From NCBI RefSeq assembly GCF_019703515.2, contig NC_059349.1, forward strand, positions 24,214,744 to 24,278,743: 64,000 nt of DNA. The letters run 5' to 3'. Shown here piece by piece: positions 23,192-34,266 of this stretch. Numbering within the stretch: the first letter of the stretch is position 1; every line of letters begins with the position of its first letter. Both the position numbers and the translations under genes were made by a program. The notes below the pieces were generated by a model that was given only the letters and a program-made list of their open reading frames with translations, was not told the DNA's origin and did not search any database. This stretch comes from Myxocyprinus asiaticus. Lineage: Eukaryota; Chordata; Actinopteri; Cypriniformes; Catostomidae.

Positions 23192-26100
23192 TCACCAACA
23201 GGTGGGTGTATCTTTAAGACCAAGCCTATGCAATCTAGAGGGAGTCCAATAAAATCGATGCAGAATCTTAAATTGAATGAGGCGCATCCTTGCATCCCTA
23301 GACATAGACTTGGCATTTTTTAAAATCCTACCCCATTCTTCATCCTCCAGTTCTAAATTCAAGTCATTCTCCCATAACTTCTTGAGAGATGTCAAAACCC
23401 CATCCCCTAGACTCTGAATTAGCCAGGAATAGTACGCTGAAGCCTCATGACCCTTTCCAAAAGCCGCTAGTACCATCTCAAGAGTGTCTGCAGCTTTAGG
23501 GGGCTGCATACTACACCCAAAGATGGTACAAAATAGATGGCGCAGCTGTAAGTACCTGAAGAATTGAGATCTGGGAATCCCAAACCGGTGTGTAATATTT
23601 TCAAAGGATCTCAATGCTCCATTTTCATACAGGTCACTCAGCGTAGCAACTCCCTTCTCAATCCATTCTGTCCAGCAAAAAGGGGACTTATTAATACACA
23701 GTTTAGGGTTTAACCAAATACTTGTCAACATTCAGGTGAATGTCCGAATTGAGCACGCGGGAAACCTTTGTCCACACTAACTGCATGTGTGAGATAACGG
23801 GATGTATCTTTAGTTCTCTGGGCAGCCTGGTAGAAAGACATTGCAATTGCAATATAGGGGCAAGAAGTTCTTGTTCAATGCAGAACCAGGGAGGGGCTCT
23901 TTCAGGTGGAAGCGACCAATGAGCCAAATGTCTGAGACCGAATGCATAATAATAAAACGAAATCTTGGGTAAGCCGAGCCCACCTTTGTCAATCGGTCCA
24001 TGTAACTTATTGAATTGTAATTTGGGACGTTTACCATTCCAAATGAAAGACTTCGCTATGCTTTCAAATTGCTTGAAATAAGAGAGGGGGACATCTACCG
24101 GGAGAGACTGTAGCAGGTAATTAAATTTTGGAATACAGTTCATTTTAATAACATTAACCTTCCCCATCATCGATAAATGTAATGAAGCCCACCTGCCCAC
24201 ATCGCTCGAAAACCGTTTTATTAAGGGGTCAAAATTAACTCTAACTAAATCAGACAAATTTTTGGGGAATAAAATGCCCAAATACTTAATGCACTGTTTG
24301 GGCCACTGGAAGGCACCTGGCTGAAAGGCCGTTACTGGACAGTACGCTGTCAGAGCCAATGCTTCGGATTTAGACCAGTTGACTTTGTATCCTGAGAATT
24401 TGGAAAAGGAATTAACAATTCTGTGGAGGCAAGGCATAGATTTATTAGGGTCAGAGACAAATAATAAAATATCATCTGCATAAAGCAGAAGCTTATGCGC
24501 CACACCTCCCGCCACCACCCATGGAAAATCATCTTCCTTTCTTATCGCAGCTGCTAATGTTTCCAGGGCAAGACAGAACAATAATGGGGAAAGAGGGCAA
24601 CCTTACATCCACAACTTGACCTTACAACTTGATCCAACCAATAAACGTACTCCCGAACCCATACATTTCCAAAATCTTAAAAAGATAATCCCATTCTACC
24701 ATATCAAACGCCTTTTCGGCGTCAAGTGAGATGGCAGCGACCGGAGACTGATCATTCGCTACTGACCACATAATATCGATGAAACGCCTAATGTTATCAG
24801 AAGAGCTGCGGCCCCGAAAAACCCCACCTGATCTATATGTATAAGAAATGTCATAACTTTACTTAATCTGTTAGCCAAAATTTTAGCCAAAATGTTTACT
24901 TCTAGCTGGATCAGGGAAATTGGATGGTAACTTTTACACTCGCTTGGATCTTTGTCCTTTTTAAGAATCAGATTGATCCGGGCCTGTGTCATGGTTGGAG
25001 GAAGCTTTCCATTCTTTAATGATTCAGTATAAACTTCTAACAAAAGTGGAGCCAGTTCTGTAGCATAAGATCTAAAAAATTCAGCGGCAAAACCATCTGG
25101 CCCCGGAGCCTTGCCTGTAGGTTCAAGGTTATCTCAGAATCAAGAGAAATTTTTTGCTCAGTCGTCAGTTTAGGGAGATCTAATGGTTCCACAAAATTTT
25201 TAATATCTTCATCAGTAGACGAAGATGTGGAACTATAGAGATCAAGATAGAATTCTTTAAAAGCATTATTAATATCAATGGCTGAGGTAAAAATTTCACC
25301 ACCAGCAGATTTCACTGAGGGAATGGTAGAAAAAGACTCTCTCTGCTTTATATATCTAGCCAAAAGCTTCCCTGCTTTGTCACCTGACTCAAAGTATGAC
25401 TGTTTTGCCCTGAACAACCAAAAATCCTCTTTCTGCGACAAAATAGTATTATATCTGTATTTCAATCGGGTCAATTCTCTGAGACTATCAGACGACATTC
25501 GGCACTTCAGCTCTGCCTCTGCACTTTTTTATTTCCTTCCAACTCCACGAGTTCTCGTACTTTGGATTTTTTTAATGAATGAGGCATACTGTATGATCCG
25601 ACCCCTAAGAACCGCCTTAAGTGCCTCCCAAGCCATGCCCACAGTGGATACCGAGGACCAGTTGGTCTCCATATAAACACTGATTTCAGTCTTTAACATT
25701 TGTTGGAAATCAGGATTTTGCAAAAGGGACACATTAAGGCGCCAACTATATGATTTCTTTTTCTCTATATGTGGCATCACCTCTAAACTCACCAGGGCGT
25801 GATCTGAGACTAAAATATTTCCAATTGGGCAATCAACAACAGATGAAATTAGGGATTCTAAAATAAATCTTATGGACTAATGAAAAAAATGTATAGTCCC
25901 TACCAGATGGGTTCAAAAGATTCCAAATATCCGTAAGACCAAGATTTTTACACATCCTGTGAAGCATCAGTGTTGCTCTAGGGGGCTTACACACTTTTGC
26001 TTCACAGTGATCAAGGACTGAGTCCATCAAAATATTAAAGTCTCCTCCCAATATTATATCATGAGGGGTGCCAGCGGCTTGCAACAACCCTACAAGATCT

Positions 26101-26582
26101 ATAAAAAAGCCCTGATCATCAGTGTTAGGTGCGTAAATATTAGCCAAAATAAACCTTTGCCCTTGAATTTCAACTAACACAATAATGACTCTTCCTAATT
26201 TATCTTTAATCTGTTTGAGACATTTGAATTGTAGCTGTTTATTTACCAATATAATGACTCCCTTGCTCTTACTTGAGCCAGCACTAAAAAAACATGTCCG
26301 CCCCATATCTTCCCAAATTTTTCAGCTTCCTGCGGGGAGAGATGTGTTTCTTGAAGAAACACTATATCATATTTTTTTACGTTTAAGAAAAGTAATAACT
26401 TTCCTTCTTTTTATGGGGTGCCCCAACCCATTCACATTCCATGTGGAGAGAGATAGTACACTCATATTAACAACTGACATATTGATATAATAAAAAAAAT
26501 AATTGTGTGTGAAAAACAAAATTATACAGACCACATTCCCCATTAGTGAAACAATCAAACCCCTGAACACCCCCCCGAACAA
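23192..26582 (-). pseudogene. LINE ORF2 (endonuclease plus reverse transcriptase), copy 3
   Basis: Fragments in order: endonuclease start (STWNVNGLGHPIKRR), ANIYAPNTDDQGFFIDLVG and IILGGDFNILMDSV (26306-25833), linker (25792-25037), RT entry (25043-24759), palm and thumb (24581-23703, YADD box LLLYADDILLF near 24490), and the carboxyl end (23731-23192, finishing FKILHRFYWTPSRLHRLGL). Pieces lie in different frames. The longest, 292 codons, covers the RT carboxyl half. Confidence 0.85.
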
Positions 26583-26584
26583 AA

Positions 26585-27440
26585 CAAACAGAAAAAAGAA
26601 AACCCATTAACCCCGTGCACGAAAGCGCCAACCGGCGACAATCCCTCTAAACTCAAAAGGTCCAGGAACACCCACGAGTCCCCACAACAATTTTGCCATC
26701 GGATTGCTCAATTTTGCCTCACAAATTTGTGAAGCAAAATTACATAACAGAAAATACTTTGTGAAATAAACCCAGTCAATAGGAAGAATGAACACAAAGA
26801 ATGTGTAGATTCATTCACAGAACTGTTTTAAAGGTGTGATCTTCCACAAAACAAATTCCAGCTGATATAAAACCGTTCAGATTCCTCGGATAGACAAACG
26901 AATGTTCAGTGAGCCGGCTGTTATGAGTTCAGCGGATGACGTAATCATTCAATGTCCCGTAAAAAAACTCAAAACAAACTACAGCCAGCAGGAGGAATAA
27001 GCACGAAGAACGAATAGATTAATCCACAGCTGTTCCAAAGGAGTGTTATTCAACAGAACAAGCTCCAGCCGCTAGGCGGAACTAATACAAAAAGAAACAA
27101 AACCAGCATCCCGGTTCCCCGGATGGTCGAGTCAATTCACTCGGAGGCTGCATAAAAGTATATACCATGACCTACACAATCCATCAACTCTATAAAAGAC
27201 ATCCTTTGTGTGAGCATGTAGATATTTTGCGGTCATCCATAGTGTCCACTCTCAATCTGTCCAGGAACCTCAATGCAAAAGTAATCTTTCATCAATGCAA
27301 AAGTTTTTTTAGGAAAAGTGTTATTCACAAAACAAGCTCCAGCCGCACGGCGGAGCCAACGCAAAAAACCCAAAATGTCGCCCAGCTTCCTCAAGAGTAA
27401 GTACAGCGAGTCAGACCCACTCACATGAGAAACATCCAAT
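26585..27440 (-). repeat. Spacer between LINE ORF1 and ORF2, copy 3
   Basis: About 850 bp without an open frame. Degenerate recurring units match the spacers of copies 1 and 2: 'acaaattccagctgata' (near 26850), 'gttcagtgagccggctg', 'caagctccagccgctaggcg' (near 27060) and 'aacaagctccagccgcacg' (near 27340). Confidence 0.65.
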
Positions 27441-27443
27441 GGT

Positions 27444-28091
27444 TTACTCAGACATTGATTCTATAAAAGACATTGCCAGATTTGGACATGTAAATACTTT
27501 GCGACCGTTTTTCGTTTCTTTTCTCAGTTTTGCTGGAAACATTAGAGCGAACGAGATCTTTTTCTGATGTAAGAGTTTCTTACATTCCTTGAACCGATTG
27601 CGTTTCTCTCTTGTCGAACTCGCAAAGTCCGGGAACAAGAAAATATTATGGTTCTTCCAAGAAAACTTCCCTTTGCTCCTCGCCTGGCGCAACACAAGAT
27701 CTTTATCGGATGATCTCAGAAATCTGGCCAGAATCGATCTGGGCCTGTCTCCCTCAGCAGATCTCCGAGCCGGCACTCTGTGAGCTCACTCGATTTCCAG
27801 CTTGTGGCTTGTTATGTCGAGCAGACTCGGGAAAAACTCGTCAAGGAATTTCACCATATCTCTGCCCTCCTCGTGCTCAGGAATTCCAACAATTCTGACA
27901 TTATTCCTGCGGCTTCTATTCTCAAGCTCTTCAAGCTTTTCAAGGAGACGTTCCAGATCAACTTTGGTCGCGCCATCCAAATCGAGCCCCCGGTCTGTAG
28001 GTCTGTCGGGGCTTTCATCCTGAACATGTAAGTGTCTTTTAATGTCTCCAGAGCCCGAGGATTTTGACTTCTTTGCCATTTTTTGCAACAA
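27444..28091 (-). pseudogene. LINE ORF1 (L1 ORF1p-like), copy 3
   Basis: About 215 codons are open apart from one in-frame TGA at 27786-27788. Order: basic amino end (MAKKSKSSGSGDIKRHL), coiled-coil-like segment (VDLERLLEKLEELENRSRRN), the L1-type core (NNVRIVGIPEHEEGRDMVKF), then AHRVPARR and ALMFPAKLR. The TGA falls where L1 ORF1 proteins have Arg in the IERAHR motif, so it looks like CGA to TGA, but copy 2 carries it too. Confidence 0.85.
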
Positions 28092-29259
28092 AGGGCAAAT
28101 GTGTAACTGGGTGTATCAAAATTCACCAGATTATAATATGAAAATAATCGAAAATTCAGCAAAGTGCACAGAGCTCGTCTCTCACACGTCTGCTCCTTCC
28201 ATGGCGTCACGTGACTCCGATCCAGTTGGTTTTGAGTGACAACAGACCAAAATATAACACATTTTTCAGTTTACATCTTGACACCCAAAACCAACTGGAC
28301 TACTTCTGAAAATATAGATTTAACCACTGGAGTCATATGGATTACTTTTTATGCTGGCTTTATCTCCTTTTTGGTGCTTCAAAGTTCTGGTCACCATTCA
28401 CTTGCATTGTATGGACCTACAGAGCTGAAAAATTCTTCTAAAATCTTTGTTTTGTGTTCATTAGAAGAAATAAAGTCATACACATCTGGGATGGCATGAG
28501 ATTGAGTAAATGATGAGAGAATTTTCATTTTTGGTTGAACTATTCCTTTAAGATATATGAATTTATGATATTGCAATTAATACATTTTGATTGTATTTTT
28601 AATGAATGAGGTATCTGATGTAATGGGGTTAATAGATCTATAATGTTTGCTTAAGGGGCTTGAGAACTCATGGAGACATCATAACGAAGTTTTGAGTATC
28701 TTTGGAAGGGCTTGGAAGACCTTGGCTTGAAGCTTTTTATCAAGGACAGGGTAAAGTTACTATTGACTTCCTGTGTTCTCTTTCAGGGTGTAGTGATATT
28801 CTTAAAATTAATAAAGTGTTTAAATATTGTTCTCCTTTCCAAAGGACTTGAGATTACCCTCAGTCACCACCATTGCCATCCCTGAGGGATATAACTGGCG
28901 GGAATTGCTAGCATATATCATGAAGCATCACCAAACGGAGTTTACAGGAGGTTTAGGGCCCTCTGTTGGCATGGTGAGTAAAAGCTTGTCAATTATGGTA
29001 GTGCATGACAATACATTATACTATGTGTCTGAATGATCCACTGAACTGATTTCTACGTGTTGCGGATCGGTCTCATGGGATACAACTGTAACAAGGCCAA
29101 TGCTGCGATGGCTCTTGAAGATGCTTTAAAGCACTGTCGAAAGACCAAAGCCTAAAGAGAGACTACACTGAAGAAGGCCATTTTAGATGACTCATTCAAA
29201 ACCCATTCAGCAAATCTATGTGAATAAAAAAAAATAAAAAATAATAATGTATATTTATA

Positions 29260-30685
29260 CAGTTGCAATCGAAATTATTCAATCCCCCCCCACCCAAGAC
29301 AGTAAGGATTTACAAAGGTAAGCTTTTATGATGACCCAGAATTTTTAAACTTTACATCTATATCAGTTGAGTGACACATTCAAAGTCATAGTGTGAATAT
29401 ATAACCTAATATTTCTAAATAGTGGGATTTTTTTAAAATACAGCCATGTCATAATTATTCAACCCCTATTGCATGTAGCTGTTTCTTATATATGTAAGGC
29501 TACACATATATTGTTTTAATTGTTTTAAAACAAAATTAAGTCATCAATCTGCAATGGCACTTATTTAAGTTTTAAAATGTAAGTTTAGCATTGTAAGCAA
29601 AAATTTATTTCTATGCAAAAAAAATGCAATTAAAAATAAGCTGTCTCAAAGGCTAATAGAGAAGATTATTTCATTACACAAGAAAGGGTCATGGCTAAAA
29701 GTATTTCCAAGGCACTTCAATTTCCAATAGACAAAGTTGGCAGCACCATTCATACATTTTTATAAATGGTACAACAGCAACCTACTTGGGGTGTGGAAGA
29801 AAGCAAAACATCACCAAGGGAAATGTTGACTCCAGTTGACTGAATATTCAATAAGTAATTAGGAAAGACCTGTGGAGTCCTGGAAGAAGGTTTTATAGAC
29901 GTATGACACTAAACTGAAAATGAGTTTTAGACCCATGGGTCAGCAGTATGTCTGGAGTATGATGACAAGGTGATGACAAGAACGACACCATCCCCAACAG
30001 TCAAGCATGGAGGTGGGTCAGTCCTGTTATGGGAATGTTTTGCACCTGCAGGAAACGGCTATACTGACTATGTGACTGACACCATGGATTCGTTCAGGTA
30101 TCGGGCCATTTTGGCATGAAAAATGTGATGCCTTCAGTGTGTAAATTGAAGCTTGGTGATCACTGGACTTTCCAGCAAGACAATAACACCAAGGATACAT
30201 CCAAGTTGTCCAAAATCTGGTTCAGGGATAGGTCGTGGAATGACCTTAAATGGCCTTTTCAGTCCATCATTAAAATCCCATAGCAAACCTTTGTTGGGAT
30301 TTCAAGGAAGCAGTGGCAGCACAGAAACCAAAGAATGTCAATGAGCTGGAAGCTTTTGCTCATTAGAAATGTGTAAAAATTCTAATAGAGAGGTGTCTGA
30401 AGCCTGAGATCACTTACCTGAAACATTTATTTGCTGTTATTAAGGATAAAGAATGCTCCACAAATGATTGACTTTGGGGGTTGAATATTTTTGACATTTG
30501 TGGAGAGAATTAGTTATTTTTTATTTTAAAATTTGGGTAAACTGAACTCTTTGTTCTCAAAATCATTCAAATGTGTATTAAAAACTTACTTTGACTGTTT
30601 ATGGAGGTTTTAGTTGATGTGTTTTATTTCACATCACCAGAATGTATTGCTGGGCAGGGGGGTTGAATAATTTTGATTGCAACTG
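29260..30685 (+). mobile_element. Tc1-like DNA transposon, degraded, copy 2
   Basis: The ends CAGTTGCAATCGAAATTATT (29260) and AATTTTGATTGCAACTG (ending 30685) are inverted, each beside TA. Inside, pieces such as TPSPTVKHGGGSVLLWECF (about 29985-30045) recall the Tc1 catalytic core, but stops interrupt every frame. The element fills the gap between the convergent agxt and fbxo15 genes. Confidence 0.85.
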
Positions 30686-32351
30686 TATATATGGTGCTTT
30701 CAAATAATGGTTGGTAAAATGGAGTGAATTATGTGAAATTTAATCACTTTTAAGCTTTGCCAGACGAATTTTATCTAATTAAACATTTTACAGAAAATTG
30801 TAAATCATGTCTCTATATCAGTCAAAACCATTCAAAATAGAACAGGCACAGTGTTTCAACAAGTATCACTTCAGTACTTGAATGACCTTCACATAAACGT
30901 CACTGAGTAATAAATCATTCATATAAATACAACATTTGGGTTAACTATCTGAGTTTATTTACACAGTAAACAGCATTGTGTTATTGACTGCCAGAATTCT
31001 ATTCATGAAAATTTTAATAGCCTCGAAAAACAAGATGCTTAAATAAATCAGATAACAAAAAATAAGACATTAAACTTGTAATAAAAATAAAAGTGCTTTG
31101 TTGTAGAACTTCCAATAAAACACTTTTAAATTTTCCTGACATATTTCAGGACTTTGAACAAAACGGACAACACTCAACTAAAAGCCCCAAAAACTCAGCA
31201 ACAAAACATTATTCATCAACAAGAAACAATTGCAAAATTATCTTTGGATATTTACAACTCAAAGCACTGCCTGAAGCTTTTCTAACCAAAATTAAACATA
31301 TCATCTCCCCCAAAGAGCTTCTTCACTTTGGCTGTTGGAAATATGATTAGTTGCACCAAAAAGTGGTGCTGAAGCTCCTCCATCCACTCGAAGACCATTT
31401 TGACCTTCCCCTCCGCATCCTCGTAAAAGATGTAGAACTGTTTACCTCCGCAGCCTGAGTGCAACAGTCTATGGTATTTAATGGCCATCTTAACAGGAGA
31501 ACTCACACACCAGAAGGGACGCTGACCCTCATCGAGAACAGTCAGTGTCATCATGCAGCAGTGCTAGGACGGAGTGTGAGAAGTAAACATGGTTCCTTTT
31601 CTCATCCTATTCCCTCAATAGAGACATGTACAATCCACAAACCACCACATCTGTGTGCTAACCATATTGCACACTTATTTATTGACTGACTGTGGATGTA
31701 CTATTGCACAAAAGTCTTGAAAGCCTTGTTCAGTGGCAACATGATTTTAGTCTCAAAGTTTCTGCCATTTTTACACGTGTTACACTTGTGGTTTCTGACA
31801 TATGGGCCATATTTAATTTGATCAAAATAAAAATTCTGGCTGTGAGGTATAGCACAGTCTATTCAATGGGTGTCTTAGTGTCTTAAGGGGGTCGCACACC
31901 AGACGAACACCAGATGAAAAGAGCCACACCATGTAGGACAAAGCACAGGTATTGCATTTAGACCGCATTGTTGCGGTGCCCACAGGTGGCATTCCAAAAC
32001 AATGAATCTAATTACCATACAGACAAAAGTTACATACACTTCCTTAACTGCATTTCTTCAAGAATGTACAAAGTGGCATTGATGAGTTTGCAGGTTGGTG
32101 TATGGAAAAAAACATGCAGATGAAAGTTTAGAAAGGGTGACGTTTATGATACAATTTCTCTATGTGTAGTGTAGGGCTTTACTGGTTGTTTAGATCAGTA
32201 TTACTATCAAAAATAATCAATAATTATTTATTTTGTTATTAATTAATATTTAAATTAATTAATTGAATCTAACTCATTAAAACCTCATATGGGGCTCCAG
32301 TAAATGTAGTGCGCTACGTTTAGGAACAGGTTTGGTTATTAGCAATAATTA

Positions 32352-32600
32352 ATAATTATCAAAGATAATTATTAATTATTAAAATCAATAGAACACTGAT
32401 GAGAATCAATGTTAGCTTTTCTAATCCTTTAAATCAACAATTATCAAAGATAAACGTTAATTGTTAACATCGATGAAACATTAATTAAAATTAACACTAG
32501 CTTATTGATCATTCAAATTCAACAATCATCAAAGATAATTATCAATTATTAAAATCAATAGAACATTAATAAGGATTAAGATTGACGGAGCACCACCCTG
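32352..32600. repeat. AT-rich tandem repeat, about 85-bp units
   Basis: The phrase 'aattatcaaagataa' or a one-base variant occurs at 32354, 32439 and 32523, each followed by 'ttaattattaaaatcaat' or 'aacatcgatgaaacatt'-type sequence, giving about three diverged units. Confidence 0.7.
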
Positions 32601-32914
32601 GAATCAGGGACTAATAACCAGATAGTATAACAGTCTCAATATTAGATTGTTTTCTTAGGAAAATCGACATCCAAAGAATATAAATTTTCGGGGGAAAAAA
32701 ACAATGAATGAAGGCTTGAATCAGAGCACTGACATCCCATCAGCATGACGCAGGTGTATGCAAAACAAACCAAAACACTTCTCTTTGTAATATAACAAAG
32801 TTTATTTATGCAGTAATATCAATTAATAATTAATACAATGCAGTTAATACAACTACAAACTAAACAGTGATATGATTAGATATGGAAACTAAAATAATCC
32901 TATAACACATGAGG

Positions 32915-32958
32915 GTGGGTGTGTGTGTGTGTGAGAGCGAGTGTGTGTGTGTGTGTAA
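32915..32958. repeat. GT microsatellite
   Basis: Two GT runs separated by 'gagagcgag'. Confidence 0.85.
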
Positions 32959-34266
32959 GGAGGGACGCGCACAAAATGGCGGACATGACTCTTGTGGAGA
33001 GTATGTCACGCGAGACTTCCGGCCAGGGAATATGGCCGCGAATGTGAGTGGAGAGAAACCAGTCAATGGCGTCTACTAGTTACCACGTGTATCCGCTTGT
33101 ACGATAGCTTAGGGACAAAGCTGAGCTTTATCACGAAGCTATCTACTAGCCAAAAATGTGTCCGAGAATGTTTGTGAGGGATCGCGCGCACGTGTGTGTG
33201 TGTGGTTAGTACGAGAGAGAGAGAGAATAAAGTGACGGCCCCAAAGCCGATTTCGCGATCGTGGGAGAGGAAGCAGCTGTTAGTTTATCACTCAGAGACG
33301 CGGTGGACGGCTCGTAAAACGTCCCGCGGTCTTTGATTCTTTAATGGATAAACTCAGTTTGCCGGTCTCACCCGCGATGGCGGAAATGCACAACAGTCTA
33401 ATGTGGTTGGACCACAATACAGCAAATAAAATTTGTGATAATTAATACCCTGAGTATTAATAATGAGCGGACATGGCGGTCCGTAAACTGTACAAGCAAT
33501 AACCTTGGTACACAAGAATAACACACTATAATATTCTATCTCTGCCCAGACTTAAACCTCTTACTTGAATCGCATGAGGATGCAGAATGTGTGTTCATCC
33601 GTCCTTTAACTCAGACTCGGTTCCTCGAGGCTTGGGTGATGACGGGAGGCCGTTTCCTCACTCTGTCGGCGGGCGGTACGGCTGCTGATTCTCGGCGGGC
33701 TGGCGGAGAAATCAGCGACATTGACTTGATTGAAGAGGGAAGAGAAATCTTTTCTCTTCACTTCTGCAGGCAAACGGATGAAGATGCGGACTGCTCGGCG
33801 GTCTCCTTCAGATCCGTTAGAGTGTTCGGTTGAACACAGAGTAATCTCAACTCGTCCAGCGAGATGGAGATTGTATGGCCACAGTTTCAAGTCGGACGTT
33901 ACTTCCTTGTGCCACGAGGCTGTACCTGAGAGCAGCGATGAGCTGCATCTACACACGGCGAGCAAAGTTACTGGAAGCAAATCCCGGAAGCATTTCAGAG
34001 GTATTTCTACTCCTGATGATGTCATGTTTGAGGTGCGTTCTGTCGTGTGCCTAATCCAATAGGAGTTGAGAGTTCGATCCTTTAGTGAGCAAGGCTTCAT
34101 GGGATTTGTAGTCTGTTTTGGACTCCCTTTGTTTGGTTTTGGCGCGATTTTTATCAGTATAATTTATGAGCTGGTATGTGGGGGCCTGAGTTAGGTTTTA
34201 CGACTGTGTTAGGCCTGCCTTTGACTTCTATCTGAATACATGAGGCCCAACAGTTGTCTAAGATTT

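Larger units (their letters stand above)
22512..28217 (-). mobile_element. Full-length but dead L1-like LINE, copy 3
   Basis: A 17-bp perfect target duplication (CGATCCAGTTGGTTTTG at 22495-22511 and 28218-28234) bounds a 5706-bp element read right to left: short 5' leader, ORF1 (28074-27444), repeat-bearing spacer (about 27440-26585), ORF2 (about 26550-23192) and 3' region ending in AATAAAAATTATTAATGA rather than a long A tail. ORF2 has several frameshifts and a deletion near 24600 that removes part of the palm. It is the best copy for reading the family's organisation. Confidence 0.9.
21939..28552. mobile_element. Foldback element, copy 2, split by a LINE and edged by a hAT (agxt intron 8)
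   Basis: The left arm starts near 21939, is interrupted by a 314-bp hAT, resumes at 22276 (ACCCAAAAATGAAAATTC) and runs to 22511. The right arm runs from 28218 to 28552 and ends in the inverted GTTGAACTATTCCTTTAA. A 5.7-kb LINE separates the two arms. Confidence 0.8.
16844..29155 (+). pseudogene. agxt: Alanine-glyoxylate aminotransferase (agxt), apparently broken
   Basis: Eleven exons match the PLP enzyme that detoxifies glyoxylate: 16844-17098, 17262-17454, 17548-17612, 18894-18941, 21150-21220, 21342-21426, 21514-21612, 21703-21772, 28656-28750, 28845-28973, 29057-29155. Exons 2, 3, 5, 6, 8 and 10 have the human lengths (193, 65, 71, 85, 70, 129). Visible motifs are [30 protein letters not shown], the PLP-lysine motif [11 protein letters not shown] and GGLGPSVGM. 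The start carries an Arg-rich mitochondrial-type leader with a second in-frame Met at codon 33. Breaks: exon 4 stops after LTHGE (48 nt against 101), exon 9 is 95 nt instead of 96, and exon 11 has no acceptor AG ('ttctacgtgttgcgg'). The carboxyl end is KTKA, not a peroxisomal SKL-type signal. Identity is sure. Non-function is inferred. Confidence 0.9.
32160..34260. repeat. Unassigned repeat-like block with a CpG-rich core
   Basis: Sequence within the fbxo15 3' intron. It starts AT-rich, holds an approximately 85-bp tandem repeat and GT microsatellites (32915-32958), then becomes CpG-rich at about 32960-34060. The open frames in the core (33606-34100 minus, 33730-34062 plus) overlap on both strands and match nothing recognised. 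It may be a transposable element or LTR-like unit. No terminal repeats were confirmed. Confidence 0.4.

Noticed and set aside
29260..30685. Possible agxt 3' exon extension
   Set aside because: The sequence has Tc1 ends and transposase remnants, and agxt stops at 29155 before it.
33606..34100. 164-codon minus-strand frame in the CpG-rich block
   Set aside because: Overlaps a 110-codon frame on the other strand, has no recognised motif, and CpG-rich DNA is poor in stop codons.
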